The notes: a model not told the origin generated them from the sequence alone. A stretch of DNA of 64,000 bases from Lathyrus oleraceus (GCF_024323335.1 NC_066581.1:460433197-460497196); one strand, 5' to 3'; positions 1 to 11,870 are shown, counted from the stretch's first letter. Made by a program: numbers and translations.

Positions 1-488
1 TCCCTTGATTTAATTTTATCATAGGTTGAGGTTGCTTCATGAGCAAGGCACAATCAATGCACAGTTGAATTAGGGTTTCCTTGGGAAACAATCCTCAAGC
101 CCTTTGGTTTATCTTGATAAAATTTCCAAATTGAGATACTTGGGAGACATATTTGATGATTGAGAGCTTTGGGAACCATTGTCATGCTTGCTTTCATCTT
201 CATCTGGCCACTTCATTGAGCATAGGAGCCTTCTAGGAGCAAGGGATCTCATGATTGCTTGAGCTTCAAAACAAAACAAGTTAGTGACATATTTTTGTGC
301 TTTTGGTTAGTAAAAAAAATAAGAAAAGCAATGATATATAATTCAAGCATGCTTGGTGGTCTTAAACCAAACTGACACAAGTCCTAACCATAGGGTAAGG
401 AACCAAGATGCTATGATCCTTGAGGCAAATGCAATGAGCAATGATATGATGCCATGAGGGATCTTAGGGTCAAAATTAGGGTCTTACA
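1..488 (-). repeat. Ogre LTR, end fragment (U3 side)
   Basis: Matches the last ~490 bp of the Ogre LTRs ending at 8287, 18444, 29709 and 40987, and stops at the same terminal ...GGGTCTTACA. Read on the minus strand it is the start of an LTR (TGTAAGACCC). It is not followed by the polypurine tract (GATGCCCC on this strand) seen after 3' LTRs. It is therefore the outer end of a 5' LTR or a solo LTR. The rest lies outside the window. Confidence 0.85.
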
Positions 489-597
489 ATAACAATGTTG
501 TATTTGCATGAGAACAATTTTGGTACCCTAATGGTTTGTTATTGTGCAGCTTTAAGAAGCAGTTCTGAACTTTGCCTTCCAAATCCTCTTCTGCGCC
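489..597. other. unassigned spacer
   Basis: A 109-bp stretch between the Ogre LTR end and the Athila-like LTR. No ORF or recognised motif. It is probably the sequence into which one or both flanking elements inserted. Confidence 0.4.
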
Positions 598-2013
598 TGA
601 TCGGAAAAATAGCAAGTGTACTATTTTGACTTTTGTAGTAATAAAGGGGAAATTCCCCGAATGTCGATCTCAAGGACCGCGTGTTAACATCTAGTTCAAA
701 TAATTGTTCAATTAAACAAAAACTAGTGTTTGGGAGTTTTAGATTTAGATTTATAAAAATAAAGGAAAATAAAGTTAATAATGTAAAACAAGGGTTTGGA
801 AGGGAAAAGGAACATGCTAGGGAAGGTTTATAATTTGTCCCTATAACAACTCCGAGTCACTATTGCATCAACAAATATCGATTTATTACTACCCGTTCTC
901 AAGTGTATTTTCTCCCAAGGCATTGGTGAGAAAACCTTTAATCATTCAACCCTAATTTTTATGTCCATAGGAAATTACCGGTGAAATTCAGCCTTATTAT
1001 ATCAAGAATCCTTTAGTTCATACAGGGTTTCCCTAGTCCTAGGTGATATCTACTGTAGAGTAATCTTATGAAAACCTCATCAATAGAGGTCCAGCCTAAT
1101 TTATAATCATACAACAATCTCAATTGATCCAGAAGAGAAAGCATTAAACACATCAATAGATTACTGTAATTATGAAAAACCATATTATCAGTGCAATCGC
1201 AAACTCAAAGTCATTGTAAATATAAATCAGGGGCACCCCACTAGCATTTGGGGGTTTAGCTACTCATATTATTCAAATCAGATTCAAGATAAAAATTAGA
1301 CATTACAAGTAATTGGATGACTTCGATCTTCAATTGCTTCCGCTCATGAAAATCTTCGGCTCTCTGAATTTCTTGATCTCGTAATTCTCGATCGCTTGAT
1401 AATTTTCAGTGCTCTATTTTCTCCTCGCCAAAAAGTGTTTTTCTTCTCTCGTAGAAACTCTTTTAAAATAATGAAAATCCCTTAGCATTGGTTGGAAATC
1501 TCCAGAATGCCCTTGCTGCTCAAGCCCGAATAAAAGCCCAAAAATTGAGATAATTAACGCCTGGGTTGACACGGGTGGTCGTGTTAGGCCCCTGCCTTGG
1601 CCTTCATCTTAAGCTTCCTCTCAGGTGGGCTGACATTGGCGGTCGTGTCAGTTGACATGGTGTCAGACTCCTTCCTTTTCCTTCATCTCCAACTTCATTA
1701 AGTCCTCATCCTGACACGACCCGTGTCAGTCTTCCTAAAACTTCATAAATTCTTTCCTCAAACGTCTAAACTCTTGACTTTCTTGCACTGAGTCAGTTGG
1801 GTCTTCTACTTGGACCTAGGAGGAATAAAAACAGACAACCAAAGCATAAAATCTAGAAAACACGAAATAAAACTAAAAATTGATAAAACGCTTAATTAAC
1901 TTACAAAAATAAAAACTAACTTGAAAGGAAACATAATGCGAACAAAGTATTCTAGAATCCTTGGCTTCTTGTCGAATAAGTGATGAAAATACAATAAAAA
2001 TGGTGATCGATCA
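598..2013 (-). mobile_element. Athila-like LTR (3' LTR)
   Basis: A 1416-bp LTR bounded by short inverted ends TGATCG...CGATCA. The first 150 bp carry the Athila-type wording (AAGTGTAC..., then GTCGATCTCAAGGACCGCGTG). The right end is followed by CCCCAAACTT, which on the minus strand is a purine-rich tract just before an LTR, so this is the 3' LTR of a minus-strand element. It contains several GACACG/CGTGTC words near 1565-1730. The family call rests on remembered Athila LTR features, not on a search. Confidence 0.65.
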
Positions 2014-3528
2014 TAACCCCAAACTTATCTCATTGCTTCTCCTTAAGTAATGTTCTAAGCGATAGAGTGTGTCACTTCCCTAAACTGAAATTTTCTTACC
2101 ACAATACTGCTGAGATCTTTCACCATACGCTTTCACTCTTTCTTTCATAGTCCCTTCATTCCTTGATTGATTTTCTGCCACACTTCCACATAGACGTACT
2201 GCTTCACCTGTCAGCTTATATCACACTTTCACCAATTCTCTCCGGGTTAAAGTTTTTACACTCACATTTCAGAATATGCAATATCGACTCATAAATTTGA
2301 ATGGCTTCTCCTTTCGTATCAACTAGACACAATACACACTTTTTGAGGTCTTTCGGGTTGTAACAGGGCTTAGGTTACTGTGGGGTAAATACAAAAAAAA
2401 AAGGAAAAACAAATTGTTTTGGTTTCAGAGTCAATGTCATTATTCTTTTAATTGTGTTTGTTCTAACATATCATTTCCCTTTCTTTTCTTTTTCAGTTCT
2501 GTTACTCAGTTCTTCTTTTTTCTTTTTTTCTTTTTTTATTCACAATTGAGTGTTTCTCATTCGGTGAGTTCTTTTTTCCATTCCATCAACTTTATTTTTT
2601 CTTTTGTTTCCTTTGTTTTCGATGGTCATTTTTCGTATTTTTTTTCGCACTCACCTTCTTTTCATTTCTTATGGGTTTACCCTAAACTTAGAACTGAAGA
2701 CAGCTTAAAGAACATAACATTATCTTTGAACAAGTTAAGGAAGTATTTGGGCCGCATGTTACATTCATGTGGTTATATATACAAACAAAGGGTACAGGCT
2801 CAAACGAGGTTAACAAAGGATACTACTAAATGGATGGCTAGAAAGGCTCAAGGATATTACTCAAACAACGTGCCTCAGTGTGTGTATATATGTAGTGATA
2901 GTCCAAGAGAACTTATGCAAACTCCGAGTGATAAAGACATACCTGAATATCGCTCATGATGACAAATATGTTTGGATTTTTATGCGCTCACCATGTTAGG
3001 TAAAGTTTGACAAAATCCACAATAATTCTAGTATGGTGCGACTTCTTACTTGGCTCAGAATTCACATGGTACCTATGTTGGTCGAGCTTGAGACAGTTGC
3101 GTCTGATCCTTTCCTTCAGCAGTATCATCTTTTTGGGAAGATCACTCACCAACAAGCAACAGTAAGTGGAGTGATCATTTCATCCTTTACCATTAATGGT
3201 CATCACCTAATCCAACAATAACACCAAAAACCTGAAATACATGCAGCAGATGATACCCAATAATAAAGACAAACCAAATGTAAAATAGTAAACAAAATGG
3301 GAAATAATAATATAAAAAAATAAAGACAAAAAGCATAATTAAACCTCCCGACGCTTGAACTAAACATTAGACCCAATGTTGTAAAACAAGATAGAGAAGG
3401 GTGACTCACAATGCCCTACTGAGGAGGCTTGGGCAGAAAGTGTTATGTGGGTGTAATAAGTGGTTATTAGATTTTAATGAGGGGTGGGGTCCACACAATG
3501 ATCCAAATTCATAATTTCAAATCCGTAG
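2014..3528 (-). other. Athila-like 3' noncoding region
   Basis: Begins at the LTR with a polypurine tract on the minus strand (2014-2025). It contains a strongly T-rich tract at 2490-2670, which alone produces the 181-residue plus-strand reading frame at 2414-2959. I recognise no protein domain on either strand. The region is cut at 3528 by Ogre-1 and resumes at 40993. Confidence 0.5.
3524..3528. repeat. target site duplication of Ogre-1, left copy
   Basis: CGTAG directly before the LTR start TGTAGCGGGG. An identical CGTAG follows the other LTR end at 40988-40992. A perfect 5-bp duplication is standard for Ty3/gypsy integration and shows that the two LTRs belong to one insertion. Confidence 0.93.
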
Positions 3529-6377
3529 TGTAGCGGGGTATTCGTTACCTTATGGTTTTTGACTAAACCAAAAGTAAACATACAATTCGAGTCGCCACCG
3601 CACTTTTATTTGTCCGAAGGAAAGGCTAAAAAGAAAACAAAAGCCAAGTAAGAAGATTTATCAAATCAAAAACTAATAAAAATGTCAGAGATCTAGGTAA
3701 GGGGGTTGGTTATGAAATGGGAAGGTTTTACGCACCCAAAACATCCTTAGTACTCTAAGGGAACCTCTTTTTGCAAAATATGTGTTGTAGGTTGGTATTT
3801 GTGAAAATATATGCAAAAGATTGGGGGGATGAGAAAAGAATAGATTATATTTACAATTTCGTTGTTTGAATGGATGAACCCATTGCCTACATACCATCAC
3901 AAAGATAGGATCAAAACCTCGTAGTTCGGGGTAAAAATCACAAAGATTGGTGAATTGATTTGATCAAAAGCCCAAAGGTCTTTTGTTATCAAAGGGAGAA
4001 AACTCAACCTAAATCAACAATCCACCATGTGAGGAGGGCTTTAACATACTAGTGAGGGATCAACCCTATAATAAGTATGGAAGACTTATAGTCCAATCAC
4101 TAAGGATAAGGTGAGGTTTACACCAACCACTATGATAACTCAAACCTATGGCTAATGTTTATGAAACGTTTTAACAAAGGTGGCCATTGGAACAACAAAA
4201 TCAACTTGAAGTGAGTTGTATTTACAAGTCAGATTATTTACAAAATGAAGTCAAAGTTGAATTAAGGTTTATTCACAATGAGTATTAATGAAAAGGATTT
4301 TGAAAAGTTAAAGGCATAAGGCCTAGGTTTCTAATTTGAAAATAATGTCAAAGTTTGCTCATAAAGAGTTTGGCTTGGGTTAGAGTGGAGAGAAGAAGAG
4401 AAGGGCTAGTCCTAAAGCATACAAAGACAAGAGAAAGAGATAAAACCCTTGGAGTTCCTTTTCTTGAAATCATATAGATGATTCAAGATCCTCCTTTCCT
4501 TTGGACTTAGCAAACAACAAGCAATCACACATTATATTCAAGCTCCTAGGATCTCCATTTGGCTTGTCTCTCTTGACTTGGCTACTCATGACAATGGTCA
4601 TTCTTACTATCTCAAGATGGATTCCCTATCACAAAAAGAGCAAACATCAAAAAGTTCACAACACAATAATAGGAATGGACAGAGAATGAGTTTAGATTAG
4701 GAAGCCCTTTGAAGTCAACTTTAAGATTTAGCATTCTAAAGGCATGAGGCCTAGTTTCTCTTGAACTCATTTAAGCATAGGTATTGTCCTAATTCTAAGT
4801 CCTTTCTCCTTTTGCATTGGGTTCACACAAAAAAAAAGCAAAATCAACACAATACAACAATATATTTATACACAATAATGTGCTCAAATGAGCAAAAAGA
4901 AAATGGCATAAACATAAAGTATGTGCTCAAGTGAGCAAAGGGAAAAACAATATGAATAAATCAGCAAGAAAATAAATTGCATTGAAGTCAATTGCAAGAA
5001 ATTAAATGCTTGAATTTAAAGTTAGTAATTAGTGGTTATGTTAGTGTGTCATAAGACAATTTAGCGCTATGTTAAGCAATCGTAAGTGGACTAATGTAGT
5101 AGTCACACCTATCTGAGGTCGTTCAATAAAACTATAGGCAAATAAACACAAGTTAGAGATCATGACTAGTAAGCCAAGCTCCTACAACTTGTCGTGCCAA
5201 AAGAAAAGAAGAAAGGCCTTGTATGGACTTTAGGTTTTTAGCTTGACCAAGAAGCAACCTATCTTGGACACAAAGCAACTCACTTGATCATGGATCAAGT
5301 TGAGTTTGATTTGGATCAAAGAAGGTTAAACCTCTCATATGTCATGACGAACCATAAGACATTAACTCATTGGCCAAAATAAAAAAATGAAATGAGATGA
5401 AGATGAAATGAAATCGAAAGTGAAGTAAAGTGTCAAACACAAATGGTAAAATGTGAATCAAATCATCATCAACCAATGGTAAACAAAAGAGAAATGAAGA
5501 TTATAAGTCAATAAGTCAAACATATTTTTTTTGGTATTTTTAGAATTAAAATAAATGCAAAATTAAAATGGACAAAATATGGTCAAACCTCAAATTCAAT
5601 TCAAATCAACTTAAACAAGTCCAATTAAATTCTCATAGGTCTAACATGGTCAAACAAGGTTTGACAAATTTTCTCAACAATTTTTGAAATCAGAAACTAT
5701 TTTAAAACAATTAAAAACTATAAAAATAACACAATATGAATTAAAATCTCAAATAAATCTCAAATCAACTAAGAAATTGATGAGACTATTTTTCATTAAC
5801 TCATCATGATCCATATATGTTAAGGAAATATTTTTGGAATTTTCAGATATCAAAAAGTATTCAAAATGAATTAAAAACTATTAAAAACCAAATAATTCAC
5901 AAAAAATATTAAATGAAGTCACAAAAATAATTAAAAATCAGAATATGTAACTAGATCTTTCAAGAAAAGTTTTGCCATTGGTCTCATATTTTTGTGACTT
6001 CAAATAAAATATTTATGAATTTTTGAAAATAAAAGGAATTAATGAAATTAAAATAGAAAATAGAAAATAGAAAATAGCAAAAAAAGCGCTGCCATTGGAT
6101 CCGTCTCATTAATTGACATGGCATCATCACACGGCTCAGAGGCGAGGATGCACCATATGCCTTGGTTAAGTGCGTAACATTTGGAATTAAAACAAGTCAA
6201 ACAAATCAATGGCCACGATTATAACATTTGAACCAGATCTGAGGGACCTAAAGCATGCACGTGGGAATGGTGGTAGAAACCACCATCTTCTCCGGCCAGC
6301 TAACAGTTTCCGGCCACCACGCGCAGGGTTTTCAACCTCAATGAAAATGCAAAATCATGGTATCAAAATGAAGTTGA

Positions 6378-6393
6378 GGTGATGTACATCACC
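6378..6393. repeat. 16-bp perfect palindrome in Ogre LTR leader
   Basis: GGTGATGTACATCACC, a perfect palindrome. The same site is a 20-bp perfect palindrome in three other Ogre LTRs (16468-16487, 39002-39021, 53123-53142). It lies about 440-460 bp downstream of the TATA box on the transcribed strand, so it should be present in the RNA. Confidence 0.85.
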
Positions 6394-6835
6394 CCTGTAA
6401 CCTTGGATCTTCCTCAATGTTTCTATTTAGAGAGAAACAAGAGGTTGAAGATCATGGTGTTTGATCTGAAATGTCATGATTCATGAAATTAAGATCACCA
6501 GTGGCCTGCCTCTTGCTCGAGGACTTCAGAAAACAATTCAAACTCAAGCAATTCACATTGTATAGTAAGATCCAGATCTAAATAGTTTAGTGATATACCT
6601 CTAAAATGCAACTTTGAACAACACGATTTGCTCAAGTTCTTGATCCAATTTTGATCTAGAGATGTGATGATGATGCAAGGCTAAGGAATTAAGACTTGAA
6701 TATCAACTAAGGATGTTGAAATTCAAGCTTGAAATTGAGAAATGAAAACTGAAATTTCTTTGAGTGAGGGTGAGGTTTCAATCCAGTGGAGTTTCAGATC
6801 TCCTTCAGGTTGGTTTTTGAATGAGGAAGAGCTTC

Positions 6836-6843
6836 TATTTATA
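6836..6843 (-). promoter_or_regulatory. TATA box of Ogre-1 3' LTR
   Basis: TATAAATA on the minus strand. The same octamer is at the matching place in the LTRs at 16927-16934, 39462-39469 and 59271-59278. It marks the U3 promoter, with transcription expected to run leftward. Confidence 0.75.
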
Positions 6844-6894
6844 GCTGAGCTTGAGGCAATGAGGTGCAATGCTCGTGTGCATGAATTTTGGATC

Positions 6895-6931
6895 CTCCAT
6901 GCATGGGCCTGTACAGGCGCATGTGAGGCCC
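6895..6931 (-). promoter_or_regulatory. conserved U3 cassette upstream of the TATA box
   Basis: In order on this strand: CATGCATG (an RY-type word), TGGGCC, the palindrome CCTGTACAGG (6908-6917), GCGCATG and GGCCCA. The palindrome lies 65 bp from the TATA box here, and 65-66 bp in the LTRs at 16927 and 39462. TGGGCC/GGCCCA are site II-type words bound by TCP factors in plants, and CATGCA is the RY core. Function here is inferred. Confidence 0.5.
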
Positions 6932-8287
6932 AAAAGTGAATGGAAATGCAAGCCGAGCTCAAGTAGAAATGATTTGGACGTGCAACTGGCTTGGCATTAG
7001 CTTGTACATCAAGTTATAATGTGAATTGCAAAATTGAACATAAACATTCACCTCTTCAAAACACCCACATGGAAACTCCAAAAATGGTGATGTGAGTAAC
7101 GGTTGGAAATCTCTTGACATAAGGAACAAAAGTCATGTTGGGCAAAAATCCATTTGGAGTTTGGAAGTTTATGAAAACTGGCTTTGAAATTTTGGGTACA
7201 AAACATGTCTTTGAAAAATTTGCCAAAAACAAGCAACTTCAAGCCCTTTTGTTTCAATGATTCAAGCCTCAAATGGAAATACCTTCAACATCGAAGTTGT
7301 AGATATTTTCAATATGAACAATTTGGACTTAAATTTTGCATTATTTTTTTAATGAGAAAGTTATGGGCACTTGAAGTTGGACATTTTTCAAATTCAATGA
7401 CTTTGGTCCAAAGTGACCTATAATATTTTATATTATCACATGTGTTTCTTTTAGGATTATGAAATTTTGTACAACATAACATTTGAATTATACATATTAA
7501 GCTTTCCAATGCACTTGGTATAACCTCAAAATTATTAACATTAAGGAAGTTAGGTCCTTGGGGAGTTGACCCAAAATTAGGGTTTCAGTCAAAATGACCT
7601 ATAATGTTTTGAAATGAATGATGATGTTCAATGTTTCAAATGGATTTTTGATGTACATGAAAGTTGTTCATATGATTCTTAAAAACATTTTTTATCTTGG
7701 TGTCATCTTAATTTGACAAACACATCACAAGTTGTGTCTAAGTGATCCTCAGTTTAGTCAGATGACTTGACTGGTCAACTTCTCAAGGCCAAACTTCAAA
7801 TCTTGATGAATGAATGATTGAGGATACTCAAATAAGCTCATATATACATAAAATAATGAATCAAAGAACTTCCCTTGATTAAATTTGACCATAGGTTCCG
7901 GTTGCTTCATGAGCAAGGCATAGTCAATGCACATTTGAATTAGGGTTTCCTTGGGAAACAATCCTCAAGCCCTTTGGGTTATCTTGATAAAATTGGCAAA
8001 TTGAGATACTTGGGAGACATATTTGATGATTAGGAGCTTTTTGGACCATTGTTATGCTTGCTATCATCTTCATCTAGCCACTTCATTGAGCTTAGGAGCC
8101 TCCTAGGAGCATGGGAGCACATGATCACTTGAGCTTCAAAACAAAAAGAGTAAGTGACATATTTTTGTGCTTTTGGTTAGTAGTCAAAATAAGAAAAGGA
8201 GTTACACATGCTATGATCCTTAAGGCAATGCATTGAGAAATGATATGATGCCATGTGGGACCTTAGGGTCAAAATTAGGGTCTTACA

Positions 8288-8300
8288 GATGCCCCTATTT
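8288..8300 (-). promoter_or_regulatory. polypurine tract of Ogre-1
   Basis: On the minus strand AAATAGGGGCATC lies immediately before the LTR start TGTAAGACCC. The same tract flanks the LTRs ending at 18444 and 60795. It is the expected primer site for plus-strand DNA synthesis. Confidence 0.75.
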
Positions 8301-11300
8301 AAGGTCATTCAAGCCCAAGATATGAAGGTTAAAATATTCGTCTCGACGAGGTAGAATGGGCTTAAATAATAACAAAGAGACGAATTTTGGTCCCTAAGAG
8401 ACCTCATGATGCAGATTATTGCATGTAAAGTAAAATCTTCATGGTGAATAACTGCCACGAGGGAAAACAAATAAGGAGAAACTGAAAAGTCCATAGGAGT
8501 AACACACTCACTAGGGAGACAGAGACTCTGAGGGGACAATAGGGTAAAATGCGTGAGCAGGTCACGACTTAAAACTTGTTGGGAGGCACGAAGGGATTCC
8601 ACGAAAATAAATCGATGGAAAGACTCGAGCTGACACAAAGATGCATGTATCGGGGAATATGCCAATATAGCAAAATTATCCACAAAGGATACTTCGGATG
8701 AAAATCCGGACTCAGATGGGGAAATCCATAAAGGAATCAACTAAGGAAGAAACAACGAGATATTACTGGTTACTGGGTAATAAACTCAAAAGGGAGACAT
8801 GTTATCAAAACACCGGTTACTGGGTAAGAGAACAACATGCTCAGGGAGATAGAATATCTAAGACCGATATAAGGGTGAGAGATATCAATCATCCGAAACA
8901 TATGAGGAGGACCTAAAAAGGCACATCTCAACTCAAGAAAATATGACTCCACAGGGGGACAAAAAGTCATAATAGGGAGCAGAAGGAAGGAACACCAGGG
9001 ATACTGGTTACTGGGCATATAATAGGTGACCAACCAGACGTGAGTTGGGAACAACTCCAAGACACTCATCTTCCGAAAGGAGGTCTAAAAAAGCAAACTT
9101 GACTTATAGGATGGGCATTCGATTCCACAAAGAAATACAAATCTTACTCAACTGGGGAAGAAAAAGACTTCGACTGAAGAGCGCATGAGATATATCATCT
9201 ATTACCGTCATAACATAGATAACATACCCGCATGGAAGATGATCCACAACCGGTTACTGGGTTAATAAAGGATAAATCGACCAAAAAGAAAGGACATCGA
9301 GATACCGGGTACTGGGCATAAAATGATAACCAATCAAAAGGAGAAACAATCATTACCAAACAAGGGTAAATGAAAGATGACTCGGCGGGGATAAATTGCT
9401 TGATAAGAGCAATTATCCGAGAGATATATCACCGGTTACTGGGTGGTATACTCAAAAAATGAAGGAATATCAATACCGAATATTGGATAAAGATAACCAA
9501 CAAATAGGGGATTACATCTACCGGTTACTGGGTAGAAAACCACAGAAAATAAGACTTACAACTAACGGTTACTTGGTAGAAGGCCACAAAGTTCCACTGG
9601 GGAAAAGGATGAACAATTGCCAGTTACTAAGCAATTGATCAACTAAATCACATGGAATTGCAGGGAAATAACAAGAAAGGAATAAATCTAGGAACAAACT
9701 AGAGAGACACGAACAAACAAAACTCAACCCGATGAGGATATAACTCAGGGGAGTAATTCCATCCCGATACATAGTTGGGCGGAAACTGAAACAAAGATCA
9801 TCCACGAGGACATAACTAAGTGGGGAATGTAGAAGGAAAGATAGACACTTTCTGCTTATGGGGATGACTCTATATGGAGAGATCAGACGTAAACATCTTC
9901 TTAGGGAAGAACATTTCACCAGTAGCAGGAGATAACAAGCAAAGATATATGGCAAGGAATGCAACATGAATATCTGAATGCTATAATTATGCATGTATAT
10001 GCGTGATTTATGTATGATTAATGCTGACAGACAGACATATCTAACACAAACAGGTCCAAGAATCAATGGACGGTCATCCAGTATAACATCTCAAAAGAGA
10101 AAAGCCAGGCCCTCAGGATCAATTAATTCTGGTGGGGATGTATTCATTACCAAGAGACACCGATCACCGCTGGGGATAGGCTAAGTCTCAGTTGGGGAAT
10201 ATGCAGAGGTGTCAATAAGATCTGTCGCATAAGAACTCTACTGGGGATCTTAGCGAGAAATGACATGAAACTTTGTGGGGAACAACCACCAAACAGATAC
10301 ACATCAATCAAATACTCCCTTTTAACTATTGGAGAGACACCTCTGCTAGGGGAGAGAGAGAACAAATGCTCCGTTGGGGAAGGAAATAACACATCTTCCT
10401 CATCGCCGTCCAATACTGGAAGAAATCTTCAGCCATGGAGGGGGTACGAATGTCAAACTAGGATCAGGCAACTCCAGTAGGGATGGACTATAGGCGGCCA
10501 TACTGGGGATAAACTTCCGACAACCCTGCTGGGGATGAACTGCAAGCATTCCCGGGGAAACTGTTGAGGATGAAAAGGGAAATAAACCCTTCACCAACTG
10601 CTCTAGGCAACTACTGCTGAGGAGATAGCTCATCTGGAAAAACAGCTATGCAGGGAACACACGCTTGCTCTGCGGGAGATTTCTAGTCATATTGGGGAAA
10701 GACAAACTTCCTCGTGAATAGATAGCATATCAACTTTCATCAATCTATAAGGGATTTTAAGTCAGTCCACACAAGGGACGACAACCATATAATTGATAAA
10801 ACACAAATGCTAGTGCCTGATACAGAGGTATACACATCTCTAAAAGCTCGAGGCCAAAACTCCAGACTCTCTGGGGAGTTGATATTATTTTGTTCTTTCT
10901 ACGCTCTATGGGGAGACAACCTGAAAGCTGATGAAGAGGACATAAGGATGCCAAAAATATGAACAAATGTCTTACCTTTTGGAGATCGTACTATCCTTGG
11001 GAGAGCACTGAAGGCGTTCCAACTATCCTTTGTGATAGTTCACTTTGTTTAAAATAGTTTATAAAAACATCATTCATTTAAAACAATGATATTTATCAAT
11101 TAAAACATGCAAACATTTGTTAAACAGAAACAAATAAGAGTGCAAAGAATTGAATAATGGCTCAAATTTATTTGATAGAATGGTAGTCCGCAAATGGCAA
11201 GACTCCATGGATCTTTACAAAAATTTGAAATTGGTGATGTATATTGGAAAAAGGGATACATTGAACATAATGACCATTTCTCCACCAACTCTGAATCCAA

Positions 11301-11570
11301 TGTATTTGAAGCTTCAGTTGATGATGACTGAGCGAGAATCTTTGATAGAAGACAACTTGTAGAACAAAGTCTTGTTAGGATGCATTTACTTGCCAAATCC
11401 CTTTCGAGTGAGGTACTCAATCTAGCGGGATATATATATATATTCATTTTTTTCATGTCTCTAACTTTTGCCTGGATCGCCCTTTCGGGTTTTCAATCCA
11501 CCGAGATGCTCATTTTTGCCTAAGTCGCCCTTTCGGGTTTTCAACTTAGCGTGCTATTCTGTTTTTACTT
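8288..11570 (-). other. Ogre-1 3' noncoding region
   Basis: About 3.3 kb between the integrase stop codon and the 3' LTR. No coding frame is shared with the matching region of Ogre-2 (18445-22197). A block near 8338-8412 (CGTCTCGACGAGG ... GAGACG) is almost unchanged in all three Ogre copies. A motif close to CCGGTTACTGGGTA recurs about nine times between 8763 and 9630. GCTGGGGA-like words recur between 10160 and 10620; several match the primer-binding site. The 143-residue (8309-8740) and 165-residue (9569-10066) frames look accidental. Confidence 0.75.
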
Positions 11571-11771
11571 TTAGGCGAAGTATTCCTTGACTGCATCTGA
11601 TTTCACAGGACGAGTGAAATCCCCCCCATCCATAGTTGTAAGTATCAAAGCACCGCCTGAAAAGGCTCTCTTGACAATGTATGGACCTTCATAGTTTGGA
11701 GTCCACTTTCCCTTGGAATCGGGCACGAAAGATAAGACTTTCATGAGCACGAGGTCACCTTGTCGGAACAC
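11571..11771 (-). pseudogene. Ogre-1 integrase C-terminal (GPY-type) module
   Basis: A 66-residue frame that ends the pol polyprotein. It carries the basic, small-barrel C-terminal module of Ty3/gypsy integrases, seen as NYEGPYIVKRAFSGGALIL, and ends ...VKEYFA and stop. The module binds DNA non-specifically during integration. A stop and a gap separate it from the integrase core at 11871, which the related Ogre-2 copy reads across with fewer breaks. The downstream neighbour is the 3' noncoding region. Confidence 0.85.
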
Positions 11772-11870
11772 ACGAGGCTTGACCTTCTATTCAAAGGCTT
11801 TCTTCATCCTTTGCTGATATAACTGACCATGACACATAGCAGTTAATCTCTTCTCTTCAATTAAATTCAG

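Larger units (their letters stand above)
3529..8287 (-). repeat. Ogre-1 3' LTR
   Basis: A 4759-bp LTR; on this strand it starts TGTAGCGGGG and ends GGGTCTTACA. On the minus strand U3 starts at 8287, the TATA box is at 6836-6843, and R plus U5 run on to 3529. The reading frames inside it are short and not conserved between LTR copies, so they are not annotated as genes. The partner LTR is 36186-40987. Confidence 0.92.

Noticed and set aside
2414..2959. 181-residue plus-strand frame
   Set aside because: Its first half is a translation of a T-rich tract (strings of Phe and Ser) and the second half has no recognisable domain. It lies in the 3' noncoding region of a minus-strand Athila-like element.
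8309..8740. 143-residue minus-strand frame next to the polypurine tract
   Set aside because: It overlaps the nearly invariant noncoding block and is not kept in the corresponding positions of Ogre-2 and Ogre-3.
9569..10066. 165-residue minus-strand frame in Ogre 3' noncoding DNA
   Set aside because: The matching region of Ogre-2 gives only a 101-residue frame with a different start and indels, so no protein is conserved. The composition (Leu, Ser, Cys rich) is that of antisense noise.
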